Part shown: piece after piece, positions 24,571 through 36,416 of the stretch
Numbering within the stretch: the stretch's first letter is position 1
Layout of the letters: each line of letters begins with the position of its first letter
Origin: Siphonodentalium dalli
Taxonomy: Eukaryota > Mollusca > Scaphopoda > Gadilida > Siphonodentaliidae
DNA length: 64,000 nucleotides
Assembly: GCA_032622095.1 (NCBI GenBank)
Contig: CP136062.1
Location: forward strand, 140,824,351-140,888,350
Direction: 5' to 3'
Made by a program: the position numbers and the translations under genes
Notes under the pieces: model-generated
The model's database searches: none
Seen by the model: only the letters and a program-made list of their open reading frames with translations
Told to the model about the DNA's origin: nothing

Positions 24571-24885
24571 GCTGAAGGGGTCACTCTCACCAAAAGAAGT
24601 GTTAAGGGTACACAGGATTTGAAAATGTGCTGAAGGGTACACAGGGTTCAAAGTTTGTGATCGCCACTAACATCGTTACGTAAACTGTGTTTCTGAAAGT
24701 CTGGTGCCCATTAGCAGTTTGTTTTCAGTTCATTTTAATGTTCATTGGAACAGAAATCATGGCAGATACGAAAACTATACGTCCTTTAGAAGGACATTTC
24801 AAACCATGTGTACCAGTACCCTTCAGCACATTTTCAAATCCCGTGTACCATTCAGCACTTTTTTGGTGAGAGTGACCCCTTCAGC
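24571..24885. mobile_element. MULE-like MITE, perfect 9-bp target duplication
   Basis: GTTACTGAT flanks both sides (24562-24570, 24886-24894). The ends GCTGAAGGGGTCACTCTCAC are perfectly inverted, and the arms extend about 90 bp with GGGTACACRGGATTTGAAAA and GTGCTGAAGGG motifs. It is the sister of 15761-16230 and lies upstream of the candidate first exon at 24016. Confidence 0.85.
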
Positions 24886-25689
24886 GTTACTGATGGGTTA
24901 ATGTTGTTCAAAGCTGGTACGCATGCACTCCTCTTTCACGAACTGGTCAGGATCAGAGCTTGATCGTATCCAGATGGGAGTTAGTTACAAAATATAGCTG
25001 TGCTTGGGAAGAATGAATATCTAAAGTTGTTTGGCCCAGTGTGAATTCGATATGAACAGGCACACAGGCCTATTATACGCAGCCATACAGTTTATTCAAT
25101 AGATCCCCGACCGACGATATATAGGGGGGGGGGGCACATGCACCCCAAACTCTTCCCTCACTGTTACACACCTCTAGTTCATGGCCTGTATATTATATAG
25201 TTGCGGCTTAAATATGATGCTTCGTGTCATGATTGCATAATATAATAATTAGTATAGACCATGTAATAATGCATGTCGCTCACCTGATATCGCTATACGC
25301 TCGAAATTGCTTATTTTCCTACTTTATGTCAAAATTTGGGAATGAAATGGCCATCTTTTGGAAATATTCCAAATTTATGGGGGGGGTTGTGGTGCCAGGA
25401 AAGCTTGATGCCAGTCTAGATGCTAGGATTTTGCAAATTTCAGGTTCAGAAAACTAAATTTTCTCACATCGGTTGGCCCGGTATATCATGGTCACTCCCT
25501 GGTGGCCAATCAATTTAACAAAAACAAATGGGTGTCTGAATTTGCCTGCATTGAGTTAGACCACCAGGTGTTAGGATTTGGACATATTCAGTTTCAAATG
25601 TTTTCTCCCAATGGACCGAAAGCCTACGATCCAATCTAGCTGTAGGTATAGGTGGGGTAGTAGTTGGGGAAAACCAAAGCCCAAGGATG

Positions 25690-26270
25690 GCTGGTCATCC
25701 CATATCAACAAAATTGTCAAAAGAGCCAACAGCACCTTAGGATTCCTGAAACGAAACATCAGCAAAGCCGACAAGAAACATAAGAAACTGGCCTACGAGT
25801 CCATGGTAAGATCCACACTTGAATACGGGGCAGAAATATGGTATCCATACTTGCAGAAGGACATCGACAACATCGAAAGGGTCCAGAAAAAAGCAATTAC
25901 AAAGACAGAGAAAAGGGTGCAGTCACATCCATGATGGAGATAGAAGGATTAACAGTTTACACTAATGAAGATTAGAAGAGAAGTAAAAAGGATGTCACTG
26001 TTTAGCAAGATAGTAGAGGGGTCGGTTCACATGACTTACTAACACCAAGAAGCAAGGACAAAAGGAAAATCACTGCCAAAAAATTCCCAGGATTCGAGAC
26101 AACCAACATTATTGAGTCACATGAGTGTTCCAACTCACTTTCCTATGAAATAATGACAAACACGGCTCAGTATAAAAACTCATTCTTTGTCAAAACAATC
26201 ATTGAATGGAACCACCTGGAGGACACGGACAGCGCACGTGATTTAACATCAACAACAACATTAACAGCTT
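25690..26270 (+). pseudogene. Non-LTR retrotransposon reverse transcriptase, 3' relic (CR1/L2/jockey type)
   Basis: Seen: the translated segment contains SHINKIVKRANSTLGFLKRN, then KLAYESMVRSTLEYGAEIWY and NIERVQKKA. This is the hallmark C-terminal part of a non-LTR retrotransposon RT protein (thumb region and beyond). The frame breaks near 25930; later in another frame QYKNSFFVKTIIEWNHLED is readable (about 26170-26222), which matches the usual YKNSFFPRTI.EWN.LP ending of these proteins. The catalytic FADD region and endonuclease are absent, so this is a 5'-truncated, frameshifted copy, the typical outcome of target-primed reverse transcription. No tail repeat or target duplication was identified. 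Confidence 0.85.
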
Positions 26271-27005
26271 AAGTCGTCCAACGGTGAACCTACAGCCAAC
26301 TCAAGGCTCCTGCACCGACCAACATACAGATACAGAGGGGGGTCCAAATGGAATATACGCGAACTTGTGAGATTGGTCTGGTTCAATGGTGGGGGGGGGG
26401 GGGTCCGTAAATGTCTTTGGGACCCGATAACTCATGCCTGATAAACAACAAATGAGAGGGGTGCTCTGATGTATCACTCCCATAATATTGACCAAATGTT
26501 CAGTCGTTGGAAATTTCATGCCTACATGCAACTCGCAATTGCAAGTAACCTTCAGATCGAAAACATATGTTGAGATTGTTCTAATTGGTAAAGGTTCCAT
26601 AATATTTTCTCATGCGAAGAATCTATGTTGTTTTTAGAACTAATATAGACTATTCCAAGTAAAATATTAGACTGAAATTGCCCTCAACTGGAAAAAGGTT
26701 CGTGTTTTGTTTAGAACTTTTGGCAAACCTTCCGTTTTTTTGGCGTTGATGTACACAGCACCAATCTACATCGTAGTAGGCACAGATTACATCCGAAAAT
26801 CATAAAATGAAGGAACTATCCCGATTCCTGTTATAGTAACTAATTATTAATTAATCATCGGAATTGTAAACATACAACACAAACCTGTATGTATAAAGTG
26901 CCCGATTTACTTATCCTCACACCTATTCCAGGTATAGATACTAATCAACCTAACTACCCCAGCGAAATTCCACAGAAAGATGGCGGATATATTCATCAAA
27001 CTTAC

Positions 27006-27029
27006 CTCTAATTCTTCCAAAGTCATCAT
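27006..27029 (-). CDS. Candidate short first coding exon (MMTLEELE)
   Basis: Seen: two ATGs at 27029 and 27026 (minus strand) are followed by six codons (TLEELE) and a strong donor GAG|GTAAGT in phase 0. No acceptor precedes it closely, so it would be a 5'-terminal exon. Joined to the exon at 8711-8552 it would give an uninterrupted heptad-like stretch (LEELE then TLKKLEKL), which is the main reason to list it. The implied intron is about 18 kb and would contain all the nested elements between 11 and 25 kb. An AAGATGGCGG YY1-like match lies just inside the intron at about 26983. Very short exons are easily found by chance. Confidence 0.28.
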
Positions 27030-27454
27030 TTTATCACAAAAAATAGAATACGATTAACAAAATGAAACTTATCCGAACAAACTTAGCCTAACTTCATAGT
27101 AGCTTGTGGAATAAAACGTAGGCTGGTTTGCATCTCCAGTTCTTGGGAACTGTGTCTGCACTGTAAGATGTGGGGTATCAAATTTCTCTCTGTAGATATA
27201 TACCCATAGCTCTATAATTACTTTCCGACAGACGAAGAAAACACATCGGTGCAAGCTGCTTCACTATCGTCCTTAGCGGTGCTTCTCAGTCAAAGAGACT
27301 TATGAATATTAATACCACTGTTTGCTTTTGTATGAATATGCATGAGTGTTAGGACCGTATGGACAAAGAAGTTCCTGCACAGGTCATGGCGACATTATCA
27401 AATATATTATTATTGTTTGGAGATGAGTACATCTGGGACAGCGCTATATCATCT

Positions 27455-27790
27455 CTGTGGGGGGTGTCCAATTGGGAATTTCGAATTGCACCCAACCCAT
27501 GCAGTAGAAGCAGACAAAAATTTCCAAGTCTGAAAAATAATATTTGTAAATTGTACCCCCACCCCAGTTTGGAATTTTTAAACTGGTACCTCATACTTCC
27601 CATTGTTAAATTTTTTAATACAACACAATTAACCCTCTACTTCAAAATTTCCAACTGATTTGCCATTATAGTCCACATGCAAATTTGGAAAATATTGGAT
27701 TTTTAGTGTAAAAACAAATTTCACACTATAACAAATGCAACCTACTGTTTCCAGGGATGGGGGTGTGAGACACCCTCCACCCACTGTCAC
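27455..27790. repeat. Degenerate repeat with TTTCCAACTG and CACCCCC phrases, copy 1
   Basis: It shares GGGGGTGTCCAATTGG / GGGGGTGGTGTCC, AAATTTCCAACTGA and GGTACCTCATACTTC-like phrases with 35505-35730. Confidence 0.5.
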
Positions 27791-27991
27791 CACAATGATG
27801 CATACAATGTTTCAACACAATTTGTGAAGAGAAGATCAAAAGGGAGTAATGTACACTGCAGTTCAAATAATATTGTCCTACTTTTTGATAAAATTTAGAT
27901 CCAGTTGTTGAAAATATCTACCAAAGAAGGGTGTGATTGATTAAAAAGGGGGGGGGGGGGGCTGTCATTGATATTTTGCATCAGTAGGATA

Positions 27992-28140
27992 CAGTAATGC
28001 CCTAAGTAATCGACTCACTTAGAGCTTTCCGATGAATGGCAACAAGCCATATTTCCAACTAAATCCTGAAAAGTTCAGCATCTGAAAAGTTACCCATAAT
28101 TATGCTGTGGTTAAGGGGTCGATTACTTAGGGCATTACTG
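27992..28140. mobile_element. Tc1/mariner-like foldback MITE, copy 1
   Basis: Flanked by TA. The ends CAGTAATGCCCTAAGTAATC are perfectly inverted. One arm is internally deleted relative to copy 2. Confidence 0.9.
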
Positions 28141-28191
28141 TACTTGAGGTACCAATATTAAAATTCTTACCTGGGGGATTGTTGATGCAAA

Positions 28192-28604
28192 TAAGCCTGA
28201 GTTAAGTGTGTCTATCATTTGTCACAGCAGGCTATCATCACCAAATTCACCCTCTGGGGACCTCATTCTATGTGGCCTCATTGGAGACTATGACTCAGAT
28301 TGAAGTTCCCAAATGGTGAATATTGTGATGAAAACCCATTGGGAACCTCTATTGTGCAATGTGTCATCTGCCAATTTGGGGATATAGAGAAACTAAACTA
28401 AAAAAGAAAATAGAATCTGTGTGAAGAAGTTTCTATAGAAATTTGATAATAAAGAAACTTTCTAGAGAAGATGAGGCCTAAGCAGAATGAGGTTCCCCAA
28501 AGGGTGAATTTAGTGATGCTAGCCTGCTATGCGGGATAGCGCCACTAAATTCACCCTCTGGGGACCTCATTCTGCAAATGACAGGCACTCTAAACTCAGG
28601 CTTG
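28192..28604. mobile_element. hAT MITE, same family, perfect 8-bp duplication
   Basis: GATGCAAA lies at 28184-28191 and 28605-28612. The ends are TAAGCCTGAGTT and, reversed, CAAGCCTGAGTTTAGAG. Internally it is colinear with 8746-9205, but one hairpin arm is deleted near the left end. Confidence 0.87.
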
Positions 28605-29240
28605 GATGCAAATGCAATTTTTCAGACTTGGATAGTGTTCAAGTTTCAGTTTTGTTTTAGATTAGCCAAGTGATTTTAAAGCAGAACCTTCTCAGTGAAA
28701 GTGTTTACAGGTACATGTACAATTACTAGCATGCATGAACTATTGGATGATGGATCAAAGGCTTTGGTACTGCATAATTAGTTATGCTTGTGTCAGGCAA
28801 GATACAAAGGTAAACAATTTCCCAGAGGTTTCCAAAAACAGAAAACTAAAAGAAAAACATGTTTCATTTATTATGAGTAAAGGAATACCTTAGTTTATAT
28901 AATAAGAATTGATAAAGTAACAAAATTACATAAATGCTCAAAACAAGAACAGTGTCTATCTTTAAATACAGTTTTCTCTGGACAATCAGAGAGGTTCATT
29001 TACATATATGTGTTGCTATGGTATTGCTATGAACAATTGTGTGGAGCTCGGTAGTCATATGGTCTACACTGTTCAACTTGTAGTCACTATCAACAAAGGG
29101 ATATTGAGATCCACGCTCAGCAGTGGTTTGCCGAGTTTTACAAACAGTGGCTAGGTTTTGAGTTAAGCAGTGTGACTGTATAGGCTGTTCAAATATCATG
29201 CATGTGACTTGTGACCATTGAACAAGGTCGCTCCTACTGC

Positions 29241-29295
29241 TTCACCCTCTGCAGAACTCATTCTGCAAATGACAGGCCCACTATTTCAAGGCTTG
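29241..29295. mobile_element. Right-end fragment of the hAT MITE family
   Basis: TTCACCCTCTGCAGAACTC then TTCTGCAAATGACAGGCCC and CTATTTCAAGGCTTG match the right terminus of the family; the rest is missing. Confidence 0.7.
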
Positions 29296-29612
29296 ACTGT
29301 TATATGTGTAGCCACAACAGTCCCTTGAGTCGGGTAGCTTAAATTTGCAATGCAACACAAGTTACATAACTGAATGTCATTATTGTTGCAAAGTGGAGAT
29401 TTATTCAATTTGTAGAACCAACCAAGAAAATACAATGACATGTGTGAAGTAGGTTAGACAACAGCATTTAATACCCTGTTTTACGAACACATCCTACCTT
29501 TTTCCCCATATTCTCAAAAAAATAATTTAACTTCGTTTAAAAAATAGTTAATAGTAGAATCTTTTCGTTTACATACTCCTTAATTTCCATTATTGAAACT
29601 TTATGTAACATA

Positions 29613-29825
29613 CAGTAATGCTCTAATTAATCGACTCCTTAACCACAGCAGAATTATGGGTAAGTTTTCAGGATTTAGTTGGAAATATGGCTTGTTGCCA
29701 TTCATCGGAAAGCTCTCAGTGAGAGCTTTCCGATGAATTGCAACAAGCCATATTTCCGACTAAATCCTGAAAAGTTACCCATAATTCTGCTGTGGTTAAG
29801 GAGTCGATTACTTAGGGCATTACTG
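29613..29825. mobile_element. Tc1/mariner-like foldback MITE, copy 2 (full length)
   Basis: 213 bp flanked by TA. The arms of about 105 bp pair almost perfectly: CAGTAATGC, CTTAACCACAGCAGAATTAT, AGGATTTAGT, GGAAATATGGCTTGTTGCC, CGGAAAGCTCTC. The CAGT start and TA duplication fit Tc1/mariner. Confidence 0.92.
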
Positions 29826-29890
29826 TATTAATATTATTTTTTCCCCTCCTGCCTGCTCCTGCATCAGCTTTTTCCTCCCAAATGTTAGTA

Positions 29891-30179
29891 TTAAATCTTT
29901 CTATACTAAATACTCATTGATGAGTAGTTCCCTTAGGAAATGTTCAGATGATTAGTTCAACAAACGACCTGTTTGTTGAACTACATGTAGGTCGTTTGTT
30001 GAAATTATTACCTGAACATTTCCCACCAATGAATATGAATAATTCTGCTATTGTGATATCTGTTTTTCTGTCTGCCATCTAGTTTTATTACCTGAACACC
30101 CCTCCTAATGACTATAAACCGTTCCTATGTATACTGTTATAACTGAATGGAATAATCCATTTAGTATAGAAAGGGTTCA
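29891..30179 (+). mobile_element. piggyBac-like MITE, family A
   Basis: Left TTAA-ATCTTTCTATACTAAATAC; right TTTAGTATAGAAAGGG-TTCA. An internal palindrome GTCGTTTGTTGAA sits around ACATGTAG. Confidence 0.83.
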
Positions 30180-30323
30180 ATCCAGGCTACCATATTTTGG
30201 TGTGGCGTTTGGCACCTTCCATGAAGATATCTGAAGTCTATCCTGTGTTTACAATTGTTTGTGCTGCAGTTGTAATAATTTTGATGTGAGGATGTGACAG
30301 TGTCCTTTTTGTAGTAGTTAGAG

Positions 30324-30583
30324 TTAACCCTTTCCATACTATATCGATTCTCCCACCAAGTGAAAAAGTGTACATCGGAATGGTACATTATTGTTTTGCA
30401 GGGATGTATAGATAATATAAGCAGATGAAAGATAATAAAAATAGAGAAGGAGTCCTATTTATTGAGGGAAATGTTCAGATAATAAGTCCAACAAACAACC
30501 TGTGTTCATTTATTGAACTTATTATCAGAACATTTCCGATAGGATAACTGCTAATCAATGATGCTTTAGTATAGAATGGTTAA
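30324..30583 (-). mobile_element. piggyBac-like MITE, family A, inverse orientation
   Basis: TTAA on both sides. The left end CCCTTTCCATACTATATCG leads directly into GATTCTCCCACCAAGTG, which lies at the right end in other copies. The internal GGAAATGTTCAGATAATAAG pairs with its inverse. Confidence 0.8.
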
Positions 30584-31034
30584 ACTTGAAGTTGTATTCA
30601 GTAGAGAACCAGTGTAGAAGTTTTTTATTTATAGCAGACGTCATTCTACAAGGAGCAAATAAAATTTTAAAAACAAATATTACAAGATAGAACCCGGGTC
30701 TTACAAATTGTACATAAGCAATGATGTTATTGTAATTTGATTTGTTTCAAACTATATATATCATATCAGTATAACAGTGTGAGTTTAGAGGAAAAGTTCT
30801 GAAAAATATGTTGGTCCTCTAACACTTAATAACAGTAATCATAGCTGTAGCTTTAACTATGCATGTATAACAACATGTATATGCCAACTATGCATTAACT
30901 ACATATATATGCCAATAGCATACAATTTAATTACTTATTCAATAACCAGAGTATTGTAGTCTCAATTTATCACATACATGTGTTATCCATTTGAATGGTA
31001 AGCTCAACATTTTACTTTGAGTTCCAATGACATA

Positions 31035-31199
31035 CAGTAATGCCCTAAATAATCAACTCCTTAACCACAGCAGAATTATGGGCAACTTTTCAGTGAGAGC
31101 TTTCCGATGAATGGCAACAAGCCATATTTCCGACTAAATCCTGAAAAGTTACCCATAATTCTGCTGTGGTTAAGGAGTCGATTATTTAGGCCATTGCTG
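31035..31199. mobile_element. Tc1/mariner-like foldback MITE, copy 3
   Basis: 165 bp flanked by TA, with the same termini. The left arm lacks the GGATTTAGTCGG segment. Confidence 0.9.
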
Positions 31200-31378
31200 T
31201 ATAGTAGTTTGGAGATATATATTTGCTTTTGGTTATTTAGTCATTAAAAAAGTGAAAATAAAATCTATTTGGTGTCATCGCTCTTTAATAGTGATTAAGA
31301 CAAATTTGAAAATTTATTCACATTTGAAATTTCTTGATTAATACATTAATTACTGTAGTCATAATAAATATTATGCAC

Positions 31379-31815
31379 CAAGTCTTGAAATAGTGTGTCT
31401 GTCATTTGCATAATGAGGTACCCAGAGGGTGAATTTAGTGATGCTACCCCAAACAGCGGGCTAGCATCACTAAATTCACCCTCTGGGGACCTCATTCTGC
31501 TTGGGCCTCATCTTCTGGTAAGTATCTATAGTTTCAAATTAACATTGTTTTCAGTTACCTTTTCCCTTCTGTTCAGTTTCTATATTGCCTAATTTGCAGA
31601 AGATAAAATGCATAATCGAGGTGACTGATGAGTAAACATCACCAACTTCAACTGGGGAACCTCAATCTGATCCTAGGTCTCCCATAGCAGTTGAGGCCTC
31701 AGCAGAATGAGTTTCCTGGAGGGTGAATTTGGTGACACTATCCCACAATGCGTGAGAGCATCACTAAATTCACCCTCTGGGGATCTCATTCTGCAAATAA
31801 CAGACTCACTATTTC
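31379..31815. mobile_element. hAT MITE, CAAGTCTTGAAATAG subtype, right end eroded
   Basis: The left end CAAGTCTTGAAATAGTGTGT runs into TGTCATTTGC and the GGTCCCCAGAGGGTG hairpin, and a second hairpin is at the right. The right terminus stops at CTATTTC without the last bases, so no target duplication is visible. Confidence 0.75.
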
Positions 31816-32770
31816 GTAATGGTATTACTGATCGCTAATACCATTACTATTATCTTTCTGATACAAAAAATATGTTTTAAATTATGCTACAATACCATGA
31901 TCCAATGTGCCCTTTTCCGAGACTTGGCCAATTAATATTTAAGCTGTGTAATAATGTATAGACCTAAATGTTGATTAATAAGACATTCAACATCAGACCT
32001 GCTATTTGAACTAGTGAAAGCTGCATGAAACTACATCTTATATGGAATTAGTTTGCCAGGGACACAGAATCTGAGAAAGTTTTCTACCCCTCAGGAAATT
32101 GGCAAGAACTCAGTACCAAAGCTGAATTAGGTTATCCAGGGAATATAAAAAGGAGGAATAGGTTATCCAGCATCTCCTAAATGGAATAATGGTTCTACCA
32201 GTCAAGATTAAAGGCACGGATGGCCTTCGTTATAGGTTATAATTTAGAAATAACAGTTACCAAATTATGAAAATTTCCTCAAGAATATACTAATAGTATA
32301 GCATGATAGTATGAATGCAATATTATCCATAAACACAGTTTGTGTGAGCCGAGTGTTTATTTATATACATCACGTAGATAGTGAGCGATAAGCAAAACAC
32401 TCAACACCATGGCAATTTTTTTGAGGAGAGTGATTCACAGTAACCCATCCAACACCTAAATCTGGAGAAGCGAAGATTAGTGAGCACTATACTGGTAAGT
32501 TGTAAAAAAACTTGGTTGCATTTCTAACTGAAATTTGCTTAGTGGGGTCTCCTCGGCATTGAGTGTTTTTCTTATCACATACTCTATATGAACTGTTTGT
32601 TTACATAACATGACTTTGTAAACAAATACAGTACTAACATGACAATAACATGCAATTTACGCAATATTTATGATTGGCATAAGAACGTTTGTTCTATAAT
32701 ATAATATTATTTTTGGTAACAGATATGACTCTATTAAAAGCAATACCCACAGCCAAAGCTTACCGTATCG

Positions 32771-32998
32771 TTAACCCTAATTTATTTACTAAATGGATTC
32801 TCCCACTCAGTTACAAAAGTACACATTGGAATTGTCTATTTTTCATTTGGATGGGTGTTCGAAGCAAATGAGCAGACGACAGATGGACAAAAAAAAGATA
32901 ATACAAGTGTGGCTGGATTCTTATTCATTGGTGAGAAATGTTCAGATAATAAGTTCAACAAAACAACCTATTACCTGAACATTTTCAAATGGGAACTA
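32771..32998 (-). mobile_element. piggyBac-like MITE, family A, interrupted by a mariner-like MITE
   Basis: TTAA-CCCTAATTTATTTACTAAAT then GGATTCTCCCACTCAGTTAC. It ends at GGGAACTA where the MITE 32999-33162 is inserted. A trace of the far end (GTACAGAAATG) may follow at 33163. Confidence 0.72.
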
Positions 32999-33162
32999 CA
33001 GTAATGCTCTAAGTAATTGACTTCTTAACCACAGCAGAATTATGGGTAACTTTTCAGGATTTAGTCGGAAATATGGCTTGTTGCCATATTTCCGACTAAA
33101 TCCTGAATAATTACCCATAATTCTGCTGTGGTTAAAGGAGTCGATTAATTAGGGCATTACTG
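32999..33162. mobile_element. Tc1/mariner-like foldback MITE, copy 4, inserted in a piggyBac-like MITE
   Basis: 164 bp flanked by TA. The central CGGAAAGCTCTC hairpin is deleted so the arms meet at TTGCCATATTTCC. It interrupts the TTAA element that starts at 32771. Confidence 0.9.
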
Positions 33163-33919
33163 TAGTACAGAAATGCACACACACGCCGTTAAGAGAGATC
33201 ACACAAGGTTACGGTTCCATTTACTCGTTGCAGGATGGGAGTGACAACAGTGTCACATGGCCTATGATCGAGGAAATAATTGAAGTGCATTGAACCATAT
33301 TCACTGTGGAATTTGCTATATAAATGGATTGATCAATAATGGAGTGATTATTATATACCAAACCATTTGTGCTGTGGAATTTTAAGTTGTGAAAGATCAT
33401 TTATTGCACATCCATTCATTTATTTTTTGTGAAACACCGCAAAATACAGAAGATTTCAAAATGTTCAATAAAAAATTATGTATTATCCTTGAACAATACA
33501 AATTGATTACTCCAACAATGTCATTGGCGACATCAACTTTAACAGAAAATTTCTTCCCTAAATTATGAGGCATAGCAGGGTATAGTCTACATAAAACAAC
33601 CGTGTGTTCAATTAAATAAAACAATATGGACCTAAATTTCAGTATATTACAAGCTACAATCTTCAGTGTTTCAGTTTTGTGAACATGTTAATGATATTGC
33701 ATGAATTTGTAATGTTGCGGGGAAAACTTGAACCTGCGGGGAAAACTTGAACCTACGGTTCTCGATTTACCATCGCATCACAACAATCTCTTGCAATAAC
33801 GTTTTAATACATGCTCACACACTTGTGTCATTCTATCTATGTATTGGACGGATGAGAATTTGATATCCTGAAGACTCTGATATGTGATACTGGATAACTT
33901 AGTCCTTGATTTGGAGTTC

Positions 33920-34490
33920 TGCCAGCGTTCACGCTGGGCCGAAAAATCATTTGGCCAATTTTTTTGGCCAAAATTCTGATTTTTTATGGCCAAATTAAAA
34001 AAACTTTGGCCAAATTAAATCCTTATTTTCTGGTCTCACAATTAATGACTATAATTGTTTTATTTAACATATATATAACATTCTTGATAATTATGTCCAT
34101 ACCTTCAAATACGTTGTCCAGACTTCTTTAGTCCCACCATTATTACTTGACAATATACCACTACCCACCATCTACCATTTATCCTTATGACAGACAAATG
34201 ATTCATTAGTGTTAATCCTCATTACTGTTTTATTACATTGTTTGATAGTCCACTGCCATGAGTGCCTATTGTTACCCATTAAGCTGTATCACCTATTTAG
34301 CAGATGATCATACTATAAATTTGATTCTCATATCGCTCCCATTACAAAGTCAATTTGGGTTTCTGAATTAGATTTCCGATTTTTGGGTAAAAACAAATTT
34401 GGCCAAATGAATTTTTTTTGGCCTATTTTAGAAAACAAATTGGCCATAATGGCCAATTGCCAATTTGGTCTATGACAGCATGAACCCTGG
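33920..34490. repeat. Inverted-repeat element rich in TTGGCCAAAT motifs
   Basis: CCAGCGTTCACGCTG on the left and, reversed, CCAGGGTTCATGCTG on the right. Both subterminal regions carry many TTTGGCCAAAT copies. The flanks show no clear target duplication. Confidence 0.55.
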
Positions 34491-34544
34491 TAACCTCATT
34501 CCTATAGCCATTCAACAACAACCACTGCAGCAATATTAAGAGGG

Positions 34545-34808
34545 TTAACTATTTCTATGCTAAATACTCAATAATGAGTATTTATCCCTCAGGAAATGTT
34601 TAGATAATAAGTTCAACAAATGACAATAAGCCGTTTGTTGAACTTATTATCTGAACATTTCCCTCCAAATAATAGGAATCCTTCTGTGCTTGTATTAATC
34701 ATTTGTCTACTTATTTTTCCTAAAAACACCTCCAGATGAACAATAGACCATTCCAATGTATACTTTTATAACTGAGTGCGAGAATCCATTTAGTAAAGAA
34801 AGGGTTGA
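34545..34808 (+). mobile_element. piggyBac-like MITE, family A
   Basis: TTAA-CTATTTCTATGCTAAATAC on the left; TTTAGTAAAGAAAGGG-TTGA on the right. Internal inverted pair TCAACAAATGAC / GTTTGTTGAACTTATTATC. Confidence 0.82.
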
Positions 34809-35093
34809 TTAACAGTAAAAATAATGAAAACCCCATTGGATAGATTCCTACAAATGATTATTGAGTAAATAAACGCTTGGAATTTTAGAGAGATGCTATT
34901 TTGGAATAATTGGAAAACCAAAATATAATTCTCACCAACAACAACATAAAATAAAACTCATTTGTGTGCCCTGTATTTATATGTTGAACTATTCAACATG
35001 AACGCCAATATAAAATAAAGATACTAAATGAAAACAATAATGCTTTTAGTATCTTCAAATTTACTGACACAAAATTATGCTTAGCAGGAGCTA

Positions 35094-35230
35094 CAGTAAT
35101 GCCGTAAATATTCGACTCCTTAACCACTGCAGAATTATGGGTATTTTTTCAGGATTTAGTCGGAAATATGGCTGTTGTCATTAATCGGAAAGCTCTCAGT
35201 GAGTAGTGAAGATTATTTACGGCATTACTG
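35094..35230. mobile_element. Tc1/mariner-like foldback MITE, copy 5
   Basis: 137 bp flanked by TA. The right arm is mostly deleted after CGGAAAGCTCTCAGTGAG, but the terminal CAGTAATGCCGTAAAT is intact on both sides. Confidence 0.88.
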
Positions 35231-35504
35231 TACAAGTATGGTGTCTGAGATTATATTTATGGGGAACTTCACTTCACGAAATAGTTTGCTGAAAGACTAT
35301 TTCTCCGACTTAAAATTGAGTCTTTGTACAAAACAAAACAATACAAAACATGAACCCATTTGGACTTTGACATAACCATCATCTGCAAACTATAGAATTA
35401 CATGAGAAAACTATGTGACATAACATATAAAATCTAACAAATGAATATAATGAAATTTGATCATACAAATTACAGCACTATACAGCTATCAGTCAGGGAC
35501 ATGG

Positions 35505-35730
35505 CTAGAGGGTCTCCGTTTGGGGGTGGTGTCCACTTTGAAATTTCCAACTGCACCCCCACCCCTACACGTCCTTGAACCAGACTAAAACTCCCATGTT
35601 TATGAAATACCATTTGCAACCGTTGGAACTTTCCAACTAGTACCTAAAACTTAAATTTCCAACTGACACCCCTTTAAGGTTGGAAAATTTCTGACTGATG
35701 GCCATTTAAGACCAAACAAAATTTTAACCA
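35505..35730. repeat. Degenerate repeat with TTTCCAACTG and CACCCCC phrases, copy 2
   Basis: AAATTTCCAACTGCACCCCC, TTTCCAACTAGTACC and TTTCCAACTGACACCCC follow each other, as in 27455-27790. Confidence 0.5.
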
Positions 35731-35771
35731 AAAGTAGACAAATATGCTGCTGTTGGACTAAAAACAACATA

Positions 35772-35988
35772 CAGTAATGCCCAAAGTATATGACCTTTTA
35801 ACCACAGCAGAATAATGTGAATTTTTCAGGATTTAGTCGGAAATATGGCTTGTTGCTATTCATCAGAAAGCTCTCATCGAGAGCTTTCCGATGAATGACA
35901 GCAAGCCATATTTCCGACTACCGTAAATCAGCTGACTAAATCCTGAAAAATTTCCTATAATTCTGCTTGATTATTTAGGACATTACTG
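35772..35988. mobile_element. Tc1/mariner-like foldback MITE, copy 6
   Basis: 217 bp flanked by TA, full length but diverged. A short CGTAAATCAGCTGACTA duplication lies in the right arm. Confidence 0.9.
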
Positions 35989-36163
35989 TATTCCCCAATA
36001 ATTACTGGTTGGAAAATGAAACAATGAGAATAATATCAACCTATATGTGGTGTAAAATTTCCAACTGATGTGTCAGACATGAAATTTCTGTGAAATAGTA
36101 TAGAATTACATGACAAGGCTAGGAAAATATGTGATGCAACATACAAAAGTGTAACAATATGAA

Positions 36164-36416
36164 AAGTTACAGCACTATACAGCTTTCAGTACAGAATGAT
36201 CATACAACTTAGTTGTCATTTAACCCTTTACCCAACAGGAGGGCCCTGTGCCAATGCATTCTCTTATATATGCGAGTCGACCATAGATCATACAAGTTAC
36301 AGCACTATACAGCTTTCAGTACAGAATGATCATACAACTTAGTTGTCATTTAACCCTTTACCCAACAGGAGGGCCCTGTGCCAATGCATTCTCTTATATA
36401 TGCGAGTCGACCATAG
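36164..36416 (+). repeat. 130-bp direct tandem duplication including an element end
   Basis: The 123-bp stretch 36164-36286 (AAGTTACAGCACTATACAGC to GAGTCGACCATAG) recurs identically at 36294-36416. A related TACAGCACTATACAGCT segment also occurs at 35470. The unit contains flanking sequence, the TTAA and the first 67 bp of the family C MITE. Confidence 0.92.

Noticed and set aside
32400-32495. Possible 5' exon with GTAAGT donor at about 32493
   Set aside because: The only ATG frame stops after 16 codons, and the region is part of a diverged inverted repeat (AAAACACTCAA at 32395 and 32565).
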